The position numbers were made by a program, and so were the translations under genes. The notes under the pieces were generated by a model that was not told where the DNA came from, did not search any database, and saw nothing but the letters and a program-made list of their open reading frames with translations. Positions 6,437 through 13,909 of a stretch of 35,081 nucleotides of DNA are shown here, piece after piece. How positions within the stretch are numbered: the stretch's first letter is position 1; each line of letters starts with the position of its first letter. This DNA comes from Bacteroidota bacterium (GTDB lineage Bacteria > Chloroflexota > Anaerolineae > Aggregatilineales > Phototrophicaceae), in NCBI GenBank assembly GCA_027492915.1, contig JAPUDW010000425.1, positions 1 to 35,081 on the forward strand, given 5' to 3'.

Positions 6437-7087
6437 ATGCTAATCTGTATGACCCGATCCCAACGGTACTTAAAGTTTGCCAATCTTGCCTTACTCATAC
6501 TTGCTAGCATAATCGCCATTGTTGATATTTCTAGCTTTGTTCTTCTCATTGTCCCCGATCTGCTTAAATTGGATGTCTTTGTAGGCTGGTTCCGATTTTA
6601 TCCCGTTCTCACAGACTACATCTTTCCGATCAGCCTGTTTGGTATCATTTTAACTTTAGTGGGCTATTTTACTATCATTATTGTTTATGCTTGGTTTACT
6701 AAAGAACAACCAATCATGCAGTTTGGGTCTATAAGTATCTCAGTTATCGTATTCGTAAATATACTTTTGTGTCCGTGTTCATTTGCATTTTTGTTAATTC
6801 AGCCAAGCTATTCAATGTTTCAGAGTACAAAGCTAGATAATCACACCTACCACTTAGATGTAACTACTTACCATCCTGCTGAAAATCAGTTTTATTATCA
6901 CCTTTCGGAATGCGACTCCCTCGATTTCATCTGCAAAGAAGTTTATCTCGCTGCACAATACTCGCTCAAACAGCAGGTTGGAACCTTCGAAGATGGGTCA
7001 GTGACGCTCATCCCCGACCCTGCCGCGCACACCGTCACGCTCATGATCAATGGCGAAGCGGTGTACGTGCATGAGGTGAAGCAATAG
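6437..7087 (+). CDS. Small membrane protein with conserved C-terminal tail, paralog B
   Basis: Unrecognised protein of 216 residues (212 if ATG 6449 is used; the ribosome-site evidence is weak for either). Three membrane helices (about 16-40, 60-87, 98-122) precede a domain with YHLDVTTYHPAEN, the two-Cys motif SECDSLDFICKEVY and the tail IPDPAAHTVTLMINGEAVYV plus HEVKQ. Outside the tail the N-terminal half shares little with paralogs A and C beyond topology. AT-rich body, GC-rich final 70 nt. Paralog C starts 4 nt after its stop, so B and C form an operon. No function is proposed. Confidence 0.8.
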   Translation: MLICMTRSQRYLKFANLALLILASIIAIVDISSFVLLIVPDLLKLDVFVGWFRFYPVLTDYIFPISLFGIILTLVGYFTIIIVYAWFTKEQPIMQFGSISISVIVFVNILLCPCSFAFLLIQPSYSMFQSTKLDNHTYHLDVTTYHPAENQFYYHLSECDSLDFICKEVYLAAQYSLKQQVGTFEDGSVTLIPDPAAHTVTLMINGEAVYVHEVKQ

Positions 7088-7091
7088 TTTA

Positions 7092-7691
7092 ATGAAACTT
7101 CGAATTATTAGTCTGATCACCATAACGATACTGTTCTTGCTCGTAGAAGCCTATTTCTTAATCTACGGCATTTATGAATTACAAGAAACAAATTCCCCAG
7201 TTTTAATTTTTTGGCTTGATCTTTATAGTGTTCCAATCCGTTTGTCACTCACTTGTCTCATCATCCCAATTACAATCTTTGTTGTGGGCTTGAGATCGGA
7301 TAAGTGGAAGCCTACCAATTCCAATTTTGTCGCTGCCATACTCTTAGCCCTTGTTATAGCAAATGCGATTGGTTTAGCGGCATTACCCGGTGGTATTGGC
7401 CGGCACACTGAACAACAGAGCGACCTAAGATTTGAAGGGTACGCCTATCGAATAACTCACTCCTATGGAACTTTAGGATTTGGTACACGTCCACTGCTCG
7501 ATCTATATCAATGTGATGCTTTGGGATTTCTGTGTCACAACATCTATCGTTACGAGCAAACAAGGTCGAACCAATCTATCGAATGGTCAGAAAATAGTCC
7601 TTGGCAATCCGAACTCATCCCCGACCCCGCCGCGCACACCATCACGCTAATGATCAACGGTGAGGCGGTGTACGTGCATCAACTCCGGTGA
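7092..7691 (+). CDS. Small membrane protein with conserved C-terminal tail, paralog C
   Basis: Unrecognised 199-residue protein with three hydrophobic segments (about 5-28, 48-66, 80-97), then YAYRITHSYGTLG, the two-Cys motif YQCDALGFLCHNIY and the tail IPDPAAHTITLMINGEAVYV plus HQLR. The last residues HQLR depart from HEVK in A and B, so C is the most divergent at the extreme end. It follows paralog B by 4 nt with no separate promoter seen. Body AT-rich; tail GC-rich and near-identical at DNA level to A and B. Confidence 0.8.
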   Translation: MKLRIISLITITILFLLVEAYFLIYGIYELQETNSPVLIFWLDLYSVPIRLSLTCLIIPITIFVVGLRSDKWKPTNSNFVAAILLALVIANAIGLAALPGGIGRHTEQQSDLRFEGYAYRITHSYGTLGFGTRPLLDLYQCDALGFLCHNIYRYEQTRSNQSIEWSENSPWQSELIPDPAAHTITLMINGEAVYVHQLR

Positions 7692-7817
7692 TCCATCTCT
7701 GCTTCTTTCCTCATACCTCCTGCAAGGCAAATGCAACGCGCAAACAGTAGTCTAGTCCCCATACAAGGTGTTATGATCTTATAACCTTCAAATTCGAATT
7801 CTTTCGAAAGGTTTTAT

Positions 7818-9044
7818 ATGCGCCAGTCTTTAGGCCGTGCCGCGCGGCTCATTCTGCTGTCAATGTTGTTGTTACTGAGCGTGCCGGTGCTGGCACAGGA
7901 TGATCCAACCGAAACCTTTACATTTGAAAGTGGTGCAACCTTCCAATTCCCCGAATCGTGGAAGCTCGACCCCAAGAGCGACCCGCTGACGCTGGAGAGC
8001 GAACAAACCCAGATGGTCATTCTCGATTACGCCGGATTACAGGCGATTGGCGTAGACATTGACGAAGCATCGCACGATACCATCCTAGAAATGTACTTCA
8101 ATGAATATCACAAAGACCGTTCTTTCAAAACGATCAAAATCGAACCGTTCGAGATTGATGGGCGTAGTGGTGTGCAGTACGACTACAGTGCGGATGACGG
8201 ACGGGCGCGGGTCATGGTGATTCCGTTCAGCAACGGCAGCGCGGGGTTGGTGGAAGAAATCTCGCTGGCAGGGAAACTGCGCGAGGAAGAAACCGCGCTC
8301 GCTATCATCCAAAGCTTCGATAATACCGAGGAAATTAGCGGCATAACCGCGACGGTCGCGCAAAAAATCGTTAATTGCACGGTTAGCACCAGCTTTGACG
8401 ACCGTGTTCAGGTGCGGGTTGGCCCCGGTGAGAACCGCACCTCGATTGTGTTCCTAAGTGCTGGCCCGTCATTCAAAGTACAGGGACAAGCGAAGGCCAC
8501 CGACGGCAGCCTGTGGTGGAAACTGGATAAGGAACAGGTCGCGCCGGACAAAGCGGTGAATGAAGTCTGGGTTAAGCAGGACGACGTGAAATCGAAGGGC
8601 AACTGCGAGGATGTGTTGGATGTTAACGCGCCGCCGTTGGTGCCGATTGTGAACAGCGCACCACCCGCCAACAACACATCAGGCAGCACCAGCACCCAAG
8701 GGACAGCTCCACAGGGCGGCGCGTGGGTGATCGTTTACAGTTCGGGGAAAGCATCGTGCTTTGGAACGGGCACGATTGATGTCGCTGTTGATTTACCCCC
8801 ACAGGCGATTGGTGTTTCGGTTAGCGGGAACTCGATTAATCTGGATGGCGACATTCTGACGCGGACAGGTGGCAACACGTATCAGGGCATCGGGCAAATC
8901 TCCGAAAACGGGCAGGTGTTTTCAGCCAACATCACCGTACAGGTGGTTTCCGCAACGCAGATCGTGGGTACTCTGGCTTACACCGGCAATTTTGGGGATA
9001 CGTCATGCAGTGTGACATATCCGTTTACCGTGAATAAAAGCTAG
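7818..9044 (+). CDS. Secreted protein with SH3-like domain
   Basis: A 408-residue exported protein. A signal peptide (basic MRQSLGRAARL, hydrophobic core LILLSMLLLLSVPVL, cleavage after VLA near residue 26) is followed by a domain (30-170) reading FESGATFQFPESWKLD and ending in AIIQSFDNTEE, resembling the PsbP-like or lipoprotein 'fitted peak' domains common in Chloroflexota. Residues about 190-262 (VQVRVGPGENRTSIVFLSAG, then WWKLDKEQVAP and EVWVKQDDV) look like a bacterial SH3 domain. A Ser/Thr/Pro linker (about 280-300) leads to a beta-rich C-terminal domain with two Cys. Start ATG 7818 behind AAAGG at 7806-7810. Probably a surface protein; ligand unknown. Confidence 0.75.
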   Translation: MRQSLGRAARLILLSMLLLLSVPVLAQDDPTETFTFESGATFQFPESWKLDPKSDPLTLESEQTQMVILDYAGLQAIGVDIDEASHDTILEMYFNEYHKDRSFKTIKIEPFEIDGRSGVQYDYSADDGRARVMVIPFSNGSAGLVEEISLAGKLREEETALAIIQSFDNTEEISGITATVAQKIVNCTVSTSFDDRVQVRVGPGENRTSIVFLSAGPSFKVQGQAKATDGSLWWKLDKEQVAPDKAVNEVWVKQDDVKSKGNCEDVLDVNAPPLVPIVNSAPPANNTSGSTSTQGTAPQGGAWVIVYSSGKASCFGTGTIDVAVDLPPQAIGVSVSGNSINLDGDILTRTGGNTYQGIGQISENGQVFSANITVQVVSATQIVGTLAYTGNFGDTSCSVTYPFTVNKS

Positions 9045-9262
9045 GTAGGATTTGGGTGAGGGTGTGGCAGCATTGACCGCTGCACCCGCCCCCGTGCAAA
9101 CTTCCGTATAGTTCTCACAAATATGGAATCCACATTTGACTCTTAATTAAGGTAAAATGCAATTTATGGAATAGCTTTTGAGATTTTGTTCTACAGCCAA
9201 TTGAATAAGCCGCTTCGATAAACGGCGGCTAACTATTGGTCGAGTATGATGAGTTTGATGCT

Positions 9263-9679
9263 ATGAGTGCCACATTCGTTGATATAAACCGCTTACGTGA
9301 TGATATTCACCGTGCTTACGATGCTCTATCGCAGCAGCGCTTTGGGACGCTTTCCCCACGGCAGGTGCAGCGGTTGGGCGAAATTGATTTCTCGGTCGAA
9401 AAGGTTATCGAGGCCATCGACGAGTATCAAACCGCCAACGCATTACCGGGCAGTTTACAAAACGCTGACCCGCGTTACCGGTTGATGTACGCGGCACGCA
9501 CGCCGATGGAAATGATCTTGCAGTGCGCGTACTTCCTGCACATTAACAGTATGCGTAAGACCGAGCCACTAAACAACGATCAGCTTGAAGCGGTGTGGCT
9601 GCTGGAGCGCAGCGGACGCAAACTGGTGCTGGAGATTGAACGGCTGTGGGCAGATATGCGAGCGGAAGCGCATTCATGA
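9263..9679 (+). CDS. Small helical protein of unknown function
   Basis: Not recognised. 138 residues from ATG 9263; a TTG at 9236 would add nine residues. It is predicted almost all-helical (FVDINRLRDDIHRAYDALSQ, VEKVIEAIDEYQ, RTPMEMILQCAYFLHI, LEAVWLLERSGRKLVLEIER), with a mixed charged surface and no signal peptide or membrane segment. Its stop overlaps the start of the acetyltransferase (ATGA at 9676-9679), so the two are translationally coupled and may act together. Confidence 0.65.
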   Translation: MSATFVDINRLRDDIHRAYDALSQQRFGTLSPRQVQRLGEIDFSVEKVIEAIDEYQTANALPGSLQNADPRYRLMYAARTPMEMILQCAYFLHINSMRKTEPLNNDQLEAVWLLERSGRKLVLEIERLWADMRAEAHS

Positions 9680-10257
9680 CCGAATTGTTCAGCTTTGGCA
9701 AATTCCCCATACTCGAAACACCGCGCTTAACGCTGCGTGAACTCACGCAAAACGATGTGGAAGGGGTGTTCGCGATCCGCAGCGATTTTGAGGTGACGCG
9801 CTATAACACCGGTTTGGCCTATGAACGGCTTGACCAAGCACGCGACATTATTCAGGCGATCCGCACGGGGTACAGCGACGAGATTGAACTGCGCTGGGGT
9901 ATTACCCTGAAGGACAAGCCGACGGTGATCGGCATGTGCGGGTTTAATTACTGGGTGCGGCACGACCGGCGTGCGTCCATCGGGTATGACCTCGTACGTA
10001 TCCATTGGGGCAATGGGCTGATGACCGAGGCGGTGGGGGCGATGGTCAAGTTCGGGTTTGAGCAAATGAACCTCAACCGGATTGAAGCCGACGCGGACGG
10101 ACGTAATCCAGCTTCGGCGCGGGTGCTGGAAAAGGTCGGCTTCAAGCACGAAGGTATCCAGCACGAGCAGTTTTACGAGAACGGCAGCTTTTATAACCTG
10201 CACCTGTTCGCGCTGCTGCGACGGGAGTATTTAGCCAAGCAGAATGGTTCGCGGTAA
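9676..10257 (+). CDS. RimJ/RimL-type GNAT acetyltransferase
   Basis: A 193-residue acetyltransferase of the Acetyltransf_3 group. It begins with ILETPRLTLRELTQNDVEGV, the hallmark opening of RimJ/RimL proteins, continues with WGITLKDKPTVIGMCGF and GYDLVRIHWGNGLMTEAVGA (acetyl-CoA loop, with W-G-N-G-L in place of the more usual R-G-x-G/A), and ends with MNLNRIEADADGRNPASARV then LEKVGFKHEG. Targets may be a ribosomal-protein N-terminus or a small amine; this cannot be decided. The ATG 9676 is chosen because it overlaps the upstream stop as ATGA; the frame is open to 9646 inside the preceding gene. Confidence 0.85.
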   Translation: MTELFSFGKFPILETPRLTLRELTQNDVEGVFAIRSDFEVTRYNTGLAYERLDQARDIIQAIRTGYSDEIELRWGITLKDKPTVIGMCGFNYWVRHDRRASIGYDLVRIHWGNGLMTEAVGAMVKFGFEQMNLNRIEADADGRNPASARVLEKVGFKHEGIQHEQFYENGSFYNLHLFALLRREYLAKQNGSR

Positions 10258-10283
10258 GCCTACCTCCTCTTTTATTGATCCCT

Positions 10284-10467
10284 TATAGGACAGCAATCTT
10301 ATTAACCAATGGTGCAAGTTTGTATTTGAACCATTGTAAATCTTTTTGGATAGACAACTTTTGCCCACATTGGTGATTTAAAGCCCTTCTCCCTTGCTTG
10401 CGGGGGAGAAGGGTTGGGATGAGGGGGTTAGACTTGCCCACTGGTTATTAGAAGCTGCTGTCCTATA
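10284..10467. mobile_element. MITE-like element with 12-bp perfect terminal inverted repeats
   Basis: TATAGGACAGCA (10284-10295) and TGCTGTCCTATA (10456-10467) are perfect inverted repeats; similarity continues inward (AACCAATGGTGCAAGT at 10304-10319 against AACCAGTGGGCAAGT on the other strand, 10432-10446). A third copy of that inner arm, inverted, is at 10357-10374, and a palindromic repeat (10384-10426) sits inside. There is no transposase. Outer TA dinucleotides fit an IS630/Tc1-like non-autonomous element, which is an inference. Confidence 0.65.
10384..10426. repeat. Palindromic GC-rich repeat nested in the MITE-like element
   Basis: CCCTTCTCCC (10384-10393) and GGGAGAAGGG (10404-10413) form a perfect 10-bp stem around TTGCTTGCGG, followed by TTGGGATGAGGGGG. 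On the minus strand it reads like the repeats at 2908 and 12987 (CCCTCATCCCAACCC then CCCCCGCAAGCAAGGG). Confidence 0.7.
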
Positions 10468-10478
10468 CAGAGCACGAC

Positions 10479-11888
10479 CTAATCGACCTCACCCTGCATG
10501 AGCGCCCACAACCCCTCAAGGTGATGACGCTCGGTCAAGATCGAGCCAATAGAGATACGCACCATCCAGCGACCATCCAGCACAGCGGGTGTGAGATAAG
10601 CCCCGCCGGAACTGTTGACCCGTTCACACCAAGCCTGTGTATAGGCATCCAACGCTTCGCCTTCCAAGCCCGCGGGTTCATGACGCACACAGATGGTTTG
10701 CAGCGGCACGGGAGCGAGAATCTTCCAATCGGGCACGGCTTTGATCTGGTCGGCAAGCCATTGGGCGTTCTCAAGATCACGGCGAATACGCGCTTGCAGC
10801 CCTTCCACCCCCTGCTCACGGATGAGGCACCACAGCTTGAGCGCACGGAATCGGCGACCGAGCGGGATACCCCAATCGCGCAAGTTCTTGACCTGATTAT
10901 CGACGGTGGTTTGCAGGTAGCTGGGGTTGGTGCTCATGACACGGATGAGGTGCTCTTGATCGCGCACATAATAGAGCGAACTATCGAAAGCCACACCCAG
11001 CCATTTGTGCGGGTTAAAGACAATCGAGTCCGCGCCTTCGATGCCCTGCCACAGCCAGCGGTAATCGGGCAGGATCATCGCGGAACCCGCCATCGCGGCA
11101 TCGACGTGCAGCCATAAGCCGTACTCCTTAGCGATTTCGGCTACGGCGGCGATGGGGTCGATAGCGGTGGAGGTAGTGGTGCCGGTAGTGGCGACGACCG
11201 CGCAGGGAATATAGCCTTTTTCGAGGTCGGCTTTGATGGCTTCGGCAAGGGCTTCTGGACGGATGGCATAATTTTCATCGGTGGGGATTAAGCGCACATT
11301 GGCACGACCAAAACCGGCGAGCAGTGCGGCTTTATCAACCGAACTGTGGCTTTGACCGGAGGCATAAACGATCAACGGGGCGGAACTGCCCTGCAAGCCG
11401 CCGGATGCCAGCGAGTAGTTCGAAGCGCGTTCACGGGCGCAAATGAGGGCGACCAGCGTACAGGTTGAAGCCGTATCATGGATGACACCACTCCACGCAT
11501 CTGAGAGGCCGACCATCTGGCGCATCCAATCGGTGACGACTTCTTCCAACTCGGTGAGGGCGGGGCTGGACTGCCACGAGAGGCCGATCACGCCGAAGCC
11601 GGTGCTGAGATAGTCGCCGAGAACAGAGGCTAGTTCGCTGTTGGCGGGAAAGTAGCCGTAGAAATTCGGATGCTGGAAGTGCGACAGGCCGGGGATGATG
11701 ATGCTATCCAGATCGTTAAAGATGGCATCGAAGGCTTCCGGTTGGTCGGGCGGGGCGGCAGGCAGTTGGGCGCGGACGCTGCCGGGGGTGACCGACGAGC
11801 GCACGGGCAGATTTTCGATGTTGGCGCGGTAGTCCGCAATCCGGTCGATGAGCTGATGACCGTAGCGGCGAAATTCTTCGGGATTCAT
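10479..11888 (-). CDS. Group II PLP-dependent amino acid decarboxylase (AADC-like)
   Basis: A 469-residue pyridoxal-phosphate decarboxylase of the aromatic-L-amino-acid / histidine / glutamate decarboxylase family, cytoplasmic, converting an amino acid to its amine. Visible signatures: FQHPNFYGYFPANSE (71-85), TAST (139-142), the ring-stacking His181 in SGQSHSSVDKA, Asp263 in HVDAAMAGSA that pairs with the PLP nitrogen, and Lys295 in FNPHKWLGV, the PLP lysine. Length is close to the usual 470-480. The AADC-like spacing favours an aromatic substrate (Trp, Tyr, Phe or DOPA) but specificity is not readable with confidence. ATG start with AAGGA 8 nt upstream. Monocistronic; next to a 768-nt gene-poor gap. 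Confidence 0.92.
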   Translation of the reverse strand: MNPEEFRRYGHQLIDRIADYRANIENLPVRSSVTPGSVRAQLPAAPPDQPEAFDAIFNDLDSIIIPGLSHFQHPNFYGYFPANSELASVLGDYLSTGFGVIGLSWQSSPALTELEEVVTDWMRQMVGLSDAWSGVIHDTASTCTLVALICARERASNYSLASGGLQGSSAPLIVYASGQSHSSVDKAALLAGFGRANVRLIPTDENYAIRPEALAEAIKADLEKGYIPCAVVATTGTTTSTAIDPIAAVAEIAKEYGLWLHVDAAMAGSAMILPDYRWLWQGIEGADSIVFNPHKWLGVAFDSSLYYVRDQEHLIRVMSTNPSYLQTTVDNQVKNLRDWGIPLGRRFRALKLWCLIREQGVEGLQARIRRDLENAQWLADQIKAVPDWKILAPVPLQTICVRHEPAGLEGEALDAYTQAWCERVNSSGGAYLTPAVLDGRWMVRISIGSILTERHHLEGLWALMQGEVD

Positions 11889-12656
11889 GTTGGGGTTCCT
11901 TTAGAAGCCGATAGTGCCGTTAGTGTACATTCGCCAGCCACGGAGAGCAATTAGCGTTTAGCGATTGGCTTTTAGCTTCAATACAAATGCCACAAACGTT
12001 GTAAATGTTCAAAATGTTGCAGTTGTTGTTATTGAGAATCAGTCGATTTTGTCACATTTGCCCTAAAGGATCCCTCACGCCGTGGCGTTTGAGTGCGTGA
12101 TAGCAAATTTGGCAGCAATTTCGGCAATGGTAAACCTGTTTTTGTGCCAATTCGGCGGATTGCTCGGCTAAAGCTGCTGCAAAGTTGGTAATAAGGCTGC
12201 TGCTGCAAAAGACAGTCTTTAGTCTACAGTCAACAGGTGATAGTCCAATGCACAATATGCGGAACAAGCGGCAAATGCAGCAAATGCGGCGCGAAAAGTT
12301 GGGCAATCTGTGCGCGTTGGGTGAAAGCTGGGCACACAGCCGTGTGCCCCTACAGGCGACCCTGATGTTATTGTAGGAGATATACAGACGTTTAGGGTGA
12401 CCATTTGGGCGACCATTTGGTAGCTTTTAAGCGGGGTTGGCGTTAACCATTTTGAGGGAGTGAGAATGTTAAGATAGTTGGTGGATGTTTTGAAAAGGGT
12501 TTTTCGTGTTAACCGAATTCAAACTTAAGGCATAATAAGTTGACTCGAACAGACCAACTATACCTACAACGCAGTTCATCCCAATATGTCAGTGGACGGA
12601 TAGCAAACACGTAAGCTATAGCCAATCCATGCAAACTATCATAAGTAGAGGATGCA
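11889..12656. other. 768-nt gap with repeats and possible decayed coding sequence
   Basis: No convincing gene. It holds degenerate short tandem motifs (TTAGCGTTTAGCGATTGGC at 11951; GACAGTCTTTAGTCTACAG at 12211), a GCTGCTGCAAA direct repeat (12173 and about 12200), AAATGCAGCAAATGCGGC (about 12272-12290) and a hairpin repeat at 12330-12349. On the minus strand, 12075-12160 can be read in two frames as protein-like (AELAQKQVYHCRNCCQICYH, or RFTIAEIAAKFAITHSN), which suggests a frameshifted remnant of a helix-turn-helix-type gene; this is weak. Confidence 0.4.
12330..12349. repeat. GGGCACAC hairpin repeat
   Basis: GGGCACAC, AGCC, GTGTGCCC: a perfect 8-bp stem with a 4-nt loop, followed by CTACAGG. 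GGGCACAGCCGTGTGCCCCTAC strings are widespread interspersed repeats in environmental bacterial genomes. No T-run follows, so it is not a classical terminator. Confidence 0.6.
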
Positions 12657-12935
12657 ATGTCACTTAGAGTACCAGTAGACTATAATACAGAAGCGGATGA
12701 TGTTAAAAAGCGCATTTTCATCAATACGGAGGTATCCAAATATCTATTGGACGTTCTTCGTCCCGGCATATCTCTTATTTTATATGATGATGAAAGCCTA
12801 GAGGTGGACGCAATAGCAGAGTTTGACACTGAACAGCAAAGATGGTATGGAGTTCCTGATTGGACTACTCGCCGCGATTTGCCCCCACTAAGCAAAGAGG
12901 AACTGAGTCGTATACGACAATCTAGGTCTCCTTAA
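12657..12935 (+). CDS. Small hypothetical protein
   Basis: Not recognised. A 92-residue acidic cytoplasmic protein: VDYNTEADDVKKRIFINTEV, a hydrophobic strand SKYLLDVLRPGISLILYDDE, then FDTEQQRWYGVPDW and a charged C-terminus ending in SRIRQSRSP. The start at ATG 12657 is well supported by AGAGGA at 12647-12652. The mix suggests a small alpha/beta fold. A dyad AACCAAA/TTTGGTT (12934-12951) overlaps its stop and could end the transcript, though no strong T-run follows. Composition is slightly AT-richer than its neighbours. It stands alone between two repeat-rich gaps. Confidence 0.6.
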   Translation: MSLRVPVDYNTEADDVKKRIFINTEVSKYLLDVLRPGISLILYDDESLEVDAIAEFDTEQQRWYGVPDWTTRRDLPPLSKEELSRIRQSRSP

Positions 12936-12986
12936 CCAAAGAGTTTTGGTTGTTGGCTGAGTGGGTTATCGAAAGTCACGAGCTAG

Positions 12987-13064
12987 ACCCCCTCCGTCGC
13001 TAGCGCGACACCTCCCCCGTAAACGAGGGAGGAAATAAATACCAATTGCTTACAACTTACGAGA
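12987..13064. repeat. Interspersed palindromic repeat, long form
   Basis: CCCCCTCC, a GTCGctagcgCGAC hairpin, CCTCCC...GGGAGG, AATAAATAC and ACAACTTACGAGA. The same blocks occur in the same order at 2908-2981, without the GTCG/CGAC hairpin, which looks like an added or lost sub-module. Confidence 0.7.
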
Positions 13065-13205
13065 GACCACATAGTCGATAGTCATTAGATTTTAGTCAAA
13101 ATGCAGATACATGCACACTGTACCGAGTAAAAACAAAGGCGATTGAACCGCCAAGTCGCTATCCACCTAATCATTCGTGAGAAAAATTATAGATAAGGAA
13201 TAAGG

Positions 13206-13568
13206 ATGCCATCACTTAGTTTGATTGTGCTGCGTACCAGCCGCATAGAGGCGACACTCGGCTTTTACCGTGCGCTGGGGTTAGCGTTCGCCGAAGAACA
13301 ACATGGCACGGAACCGGTTCATTATTCAACGGCGCTGGGTGAAACTGTCCTTGAGGTGTATCCGGCAGAAGCGGGGCAAGCGCCCGACCGCAAAGCTGGC
13401 GGCGCGACAATGATCGGCATCAAAGTTGAGTCGGTGGATGCGGTTATCGGGGCAGCAGAACTGCTTGGCTACAAACCCATTTCAGCACCAAAGGACTCGG
13501 CGTGGGGACGGCGGGCGACGATCCTTGACCCTGACGGGCGGTTGATCGAACTGACGGAGGGGGAGTAA
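13206..13568 (+). CDS. VOC-family (glyoxalase/dioxygenase-like) protein
   Basis: A single 120-residue vicinal-oxygen-chelate module with two beta-alpha-beta-beta-beta halves: LSLIVLRTSRIEATLGFYRA and LGLAFAEEQ, then ATMIGIKVESVDAVIGAAEL, ATILDPDGRLIELTEGE. The D-P-D-G-R-L-I-E-L ending with the metal-binding Glu is canonical; the opening strand lacks the usual His ligand (V-L-R rather than I-x-H), so metal binding may be altered or absent. Relatives include glyoxalase I, bleomycin-binding proteins and dioxygenases; substrate is unknown. It converges on xisI with a 38-nt gap. Confidence 0.82.
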   Translation: MPSLSLIVLRTSRIEATLGFYRALGLAFAEEQHGTEPVHYSTALGETVLEVYPAEAGQAPDRKAGGATMIGIKVESVDAVIGAAELLGYKPISAPKDSAWGRRATILDPDGRLIELTEGE

Positions 13569-13606
13569 AAGTGGTTACTCGATCTTGTGGGCGCTGAGAA
13601 CAAAAT

Positions 13607-13909
13607 TCAGGCAACTTCTGGAACGCTTTCGTTGGCATAGGCCAAGATGATTTGGCTGCGAGGAACGCCCAACTGGATGAGTGCGTCCACCAATGGTTTA
13701 TTGTTATCATCATGTTCGATAACCACATAATTATTGACCAGCCGAACAATCAGGCTGGTAGCGACTAACCGCTGCCCGTTCATGTGGGCAATATCGACGA
13801 CAGTGAGCAGGTTTTCATCCGAGCTGATGGTGAGGGAGGCATCACTATTAAAACCTCGAACGGCATAGCCAGCCATCGCCTTTTTTACCAGATTTTTCAG
13901 GTTATCCAT
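13607..13909 (-). CDS. xisI: XisI-like protein (fdxN excision controlling factor family)
   Basis: A 100-residue protein of the XisI family, originally described in Anabaena as needed for excision of the fdxN DNA element. It matches through RQ/RLVATSLIVRLVNNYVVIE, DDNNKPLVDALIQLGVPRSQ and IILAYANESVPE (family pattern G-V-P-K/R-x-D/Q-I-V/I-L-A). Its start lies 13 nt inside the end of xisH, so the two are translationally coupled. No xisF-type recombinase or element boundary is visible, so a role in excision here is unlikely to be complete. Such stand-alone xisH-xisI pairs are common in cyanobacteria and Chloroflexota; a toxin-antitoxin or defence role is inference. Confidence 0.85.
   Translation of the reverse strand: MDNLKNLVKKAMAGYAVRGFNSDASLTISSDENLLTVVDIAHMNGQRLVATSLIVRLVNNYVVIEHDDNNKPLVDALIQLGVPRSQIILAYANESVPEVA

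Noticed and set aside
9136..9170. Promoter TTGACT with TAAAAT or TATGGA upstream of the 9263 gene
   Set aside because: Spacings of 11 and 23 bp do not fit a sigma-70 promoter.
12052..12416. Overlapping ORFs in the 11.9-12.6 kb gap as real genes
   Set aside because: Low-complexity Ala/Cys-rich translations from short repeats, no ribosome sites and no consistent frame; kept only as a possible remnant.
2908..13064. CRISPR array from the repeated C-rich units
   Set aside because: The copies are far apart, single, and differ in length; there are no regular spacers or cas genes.
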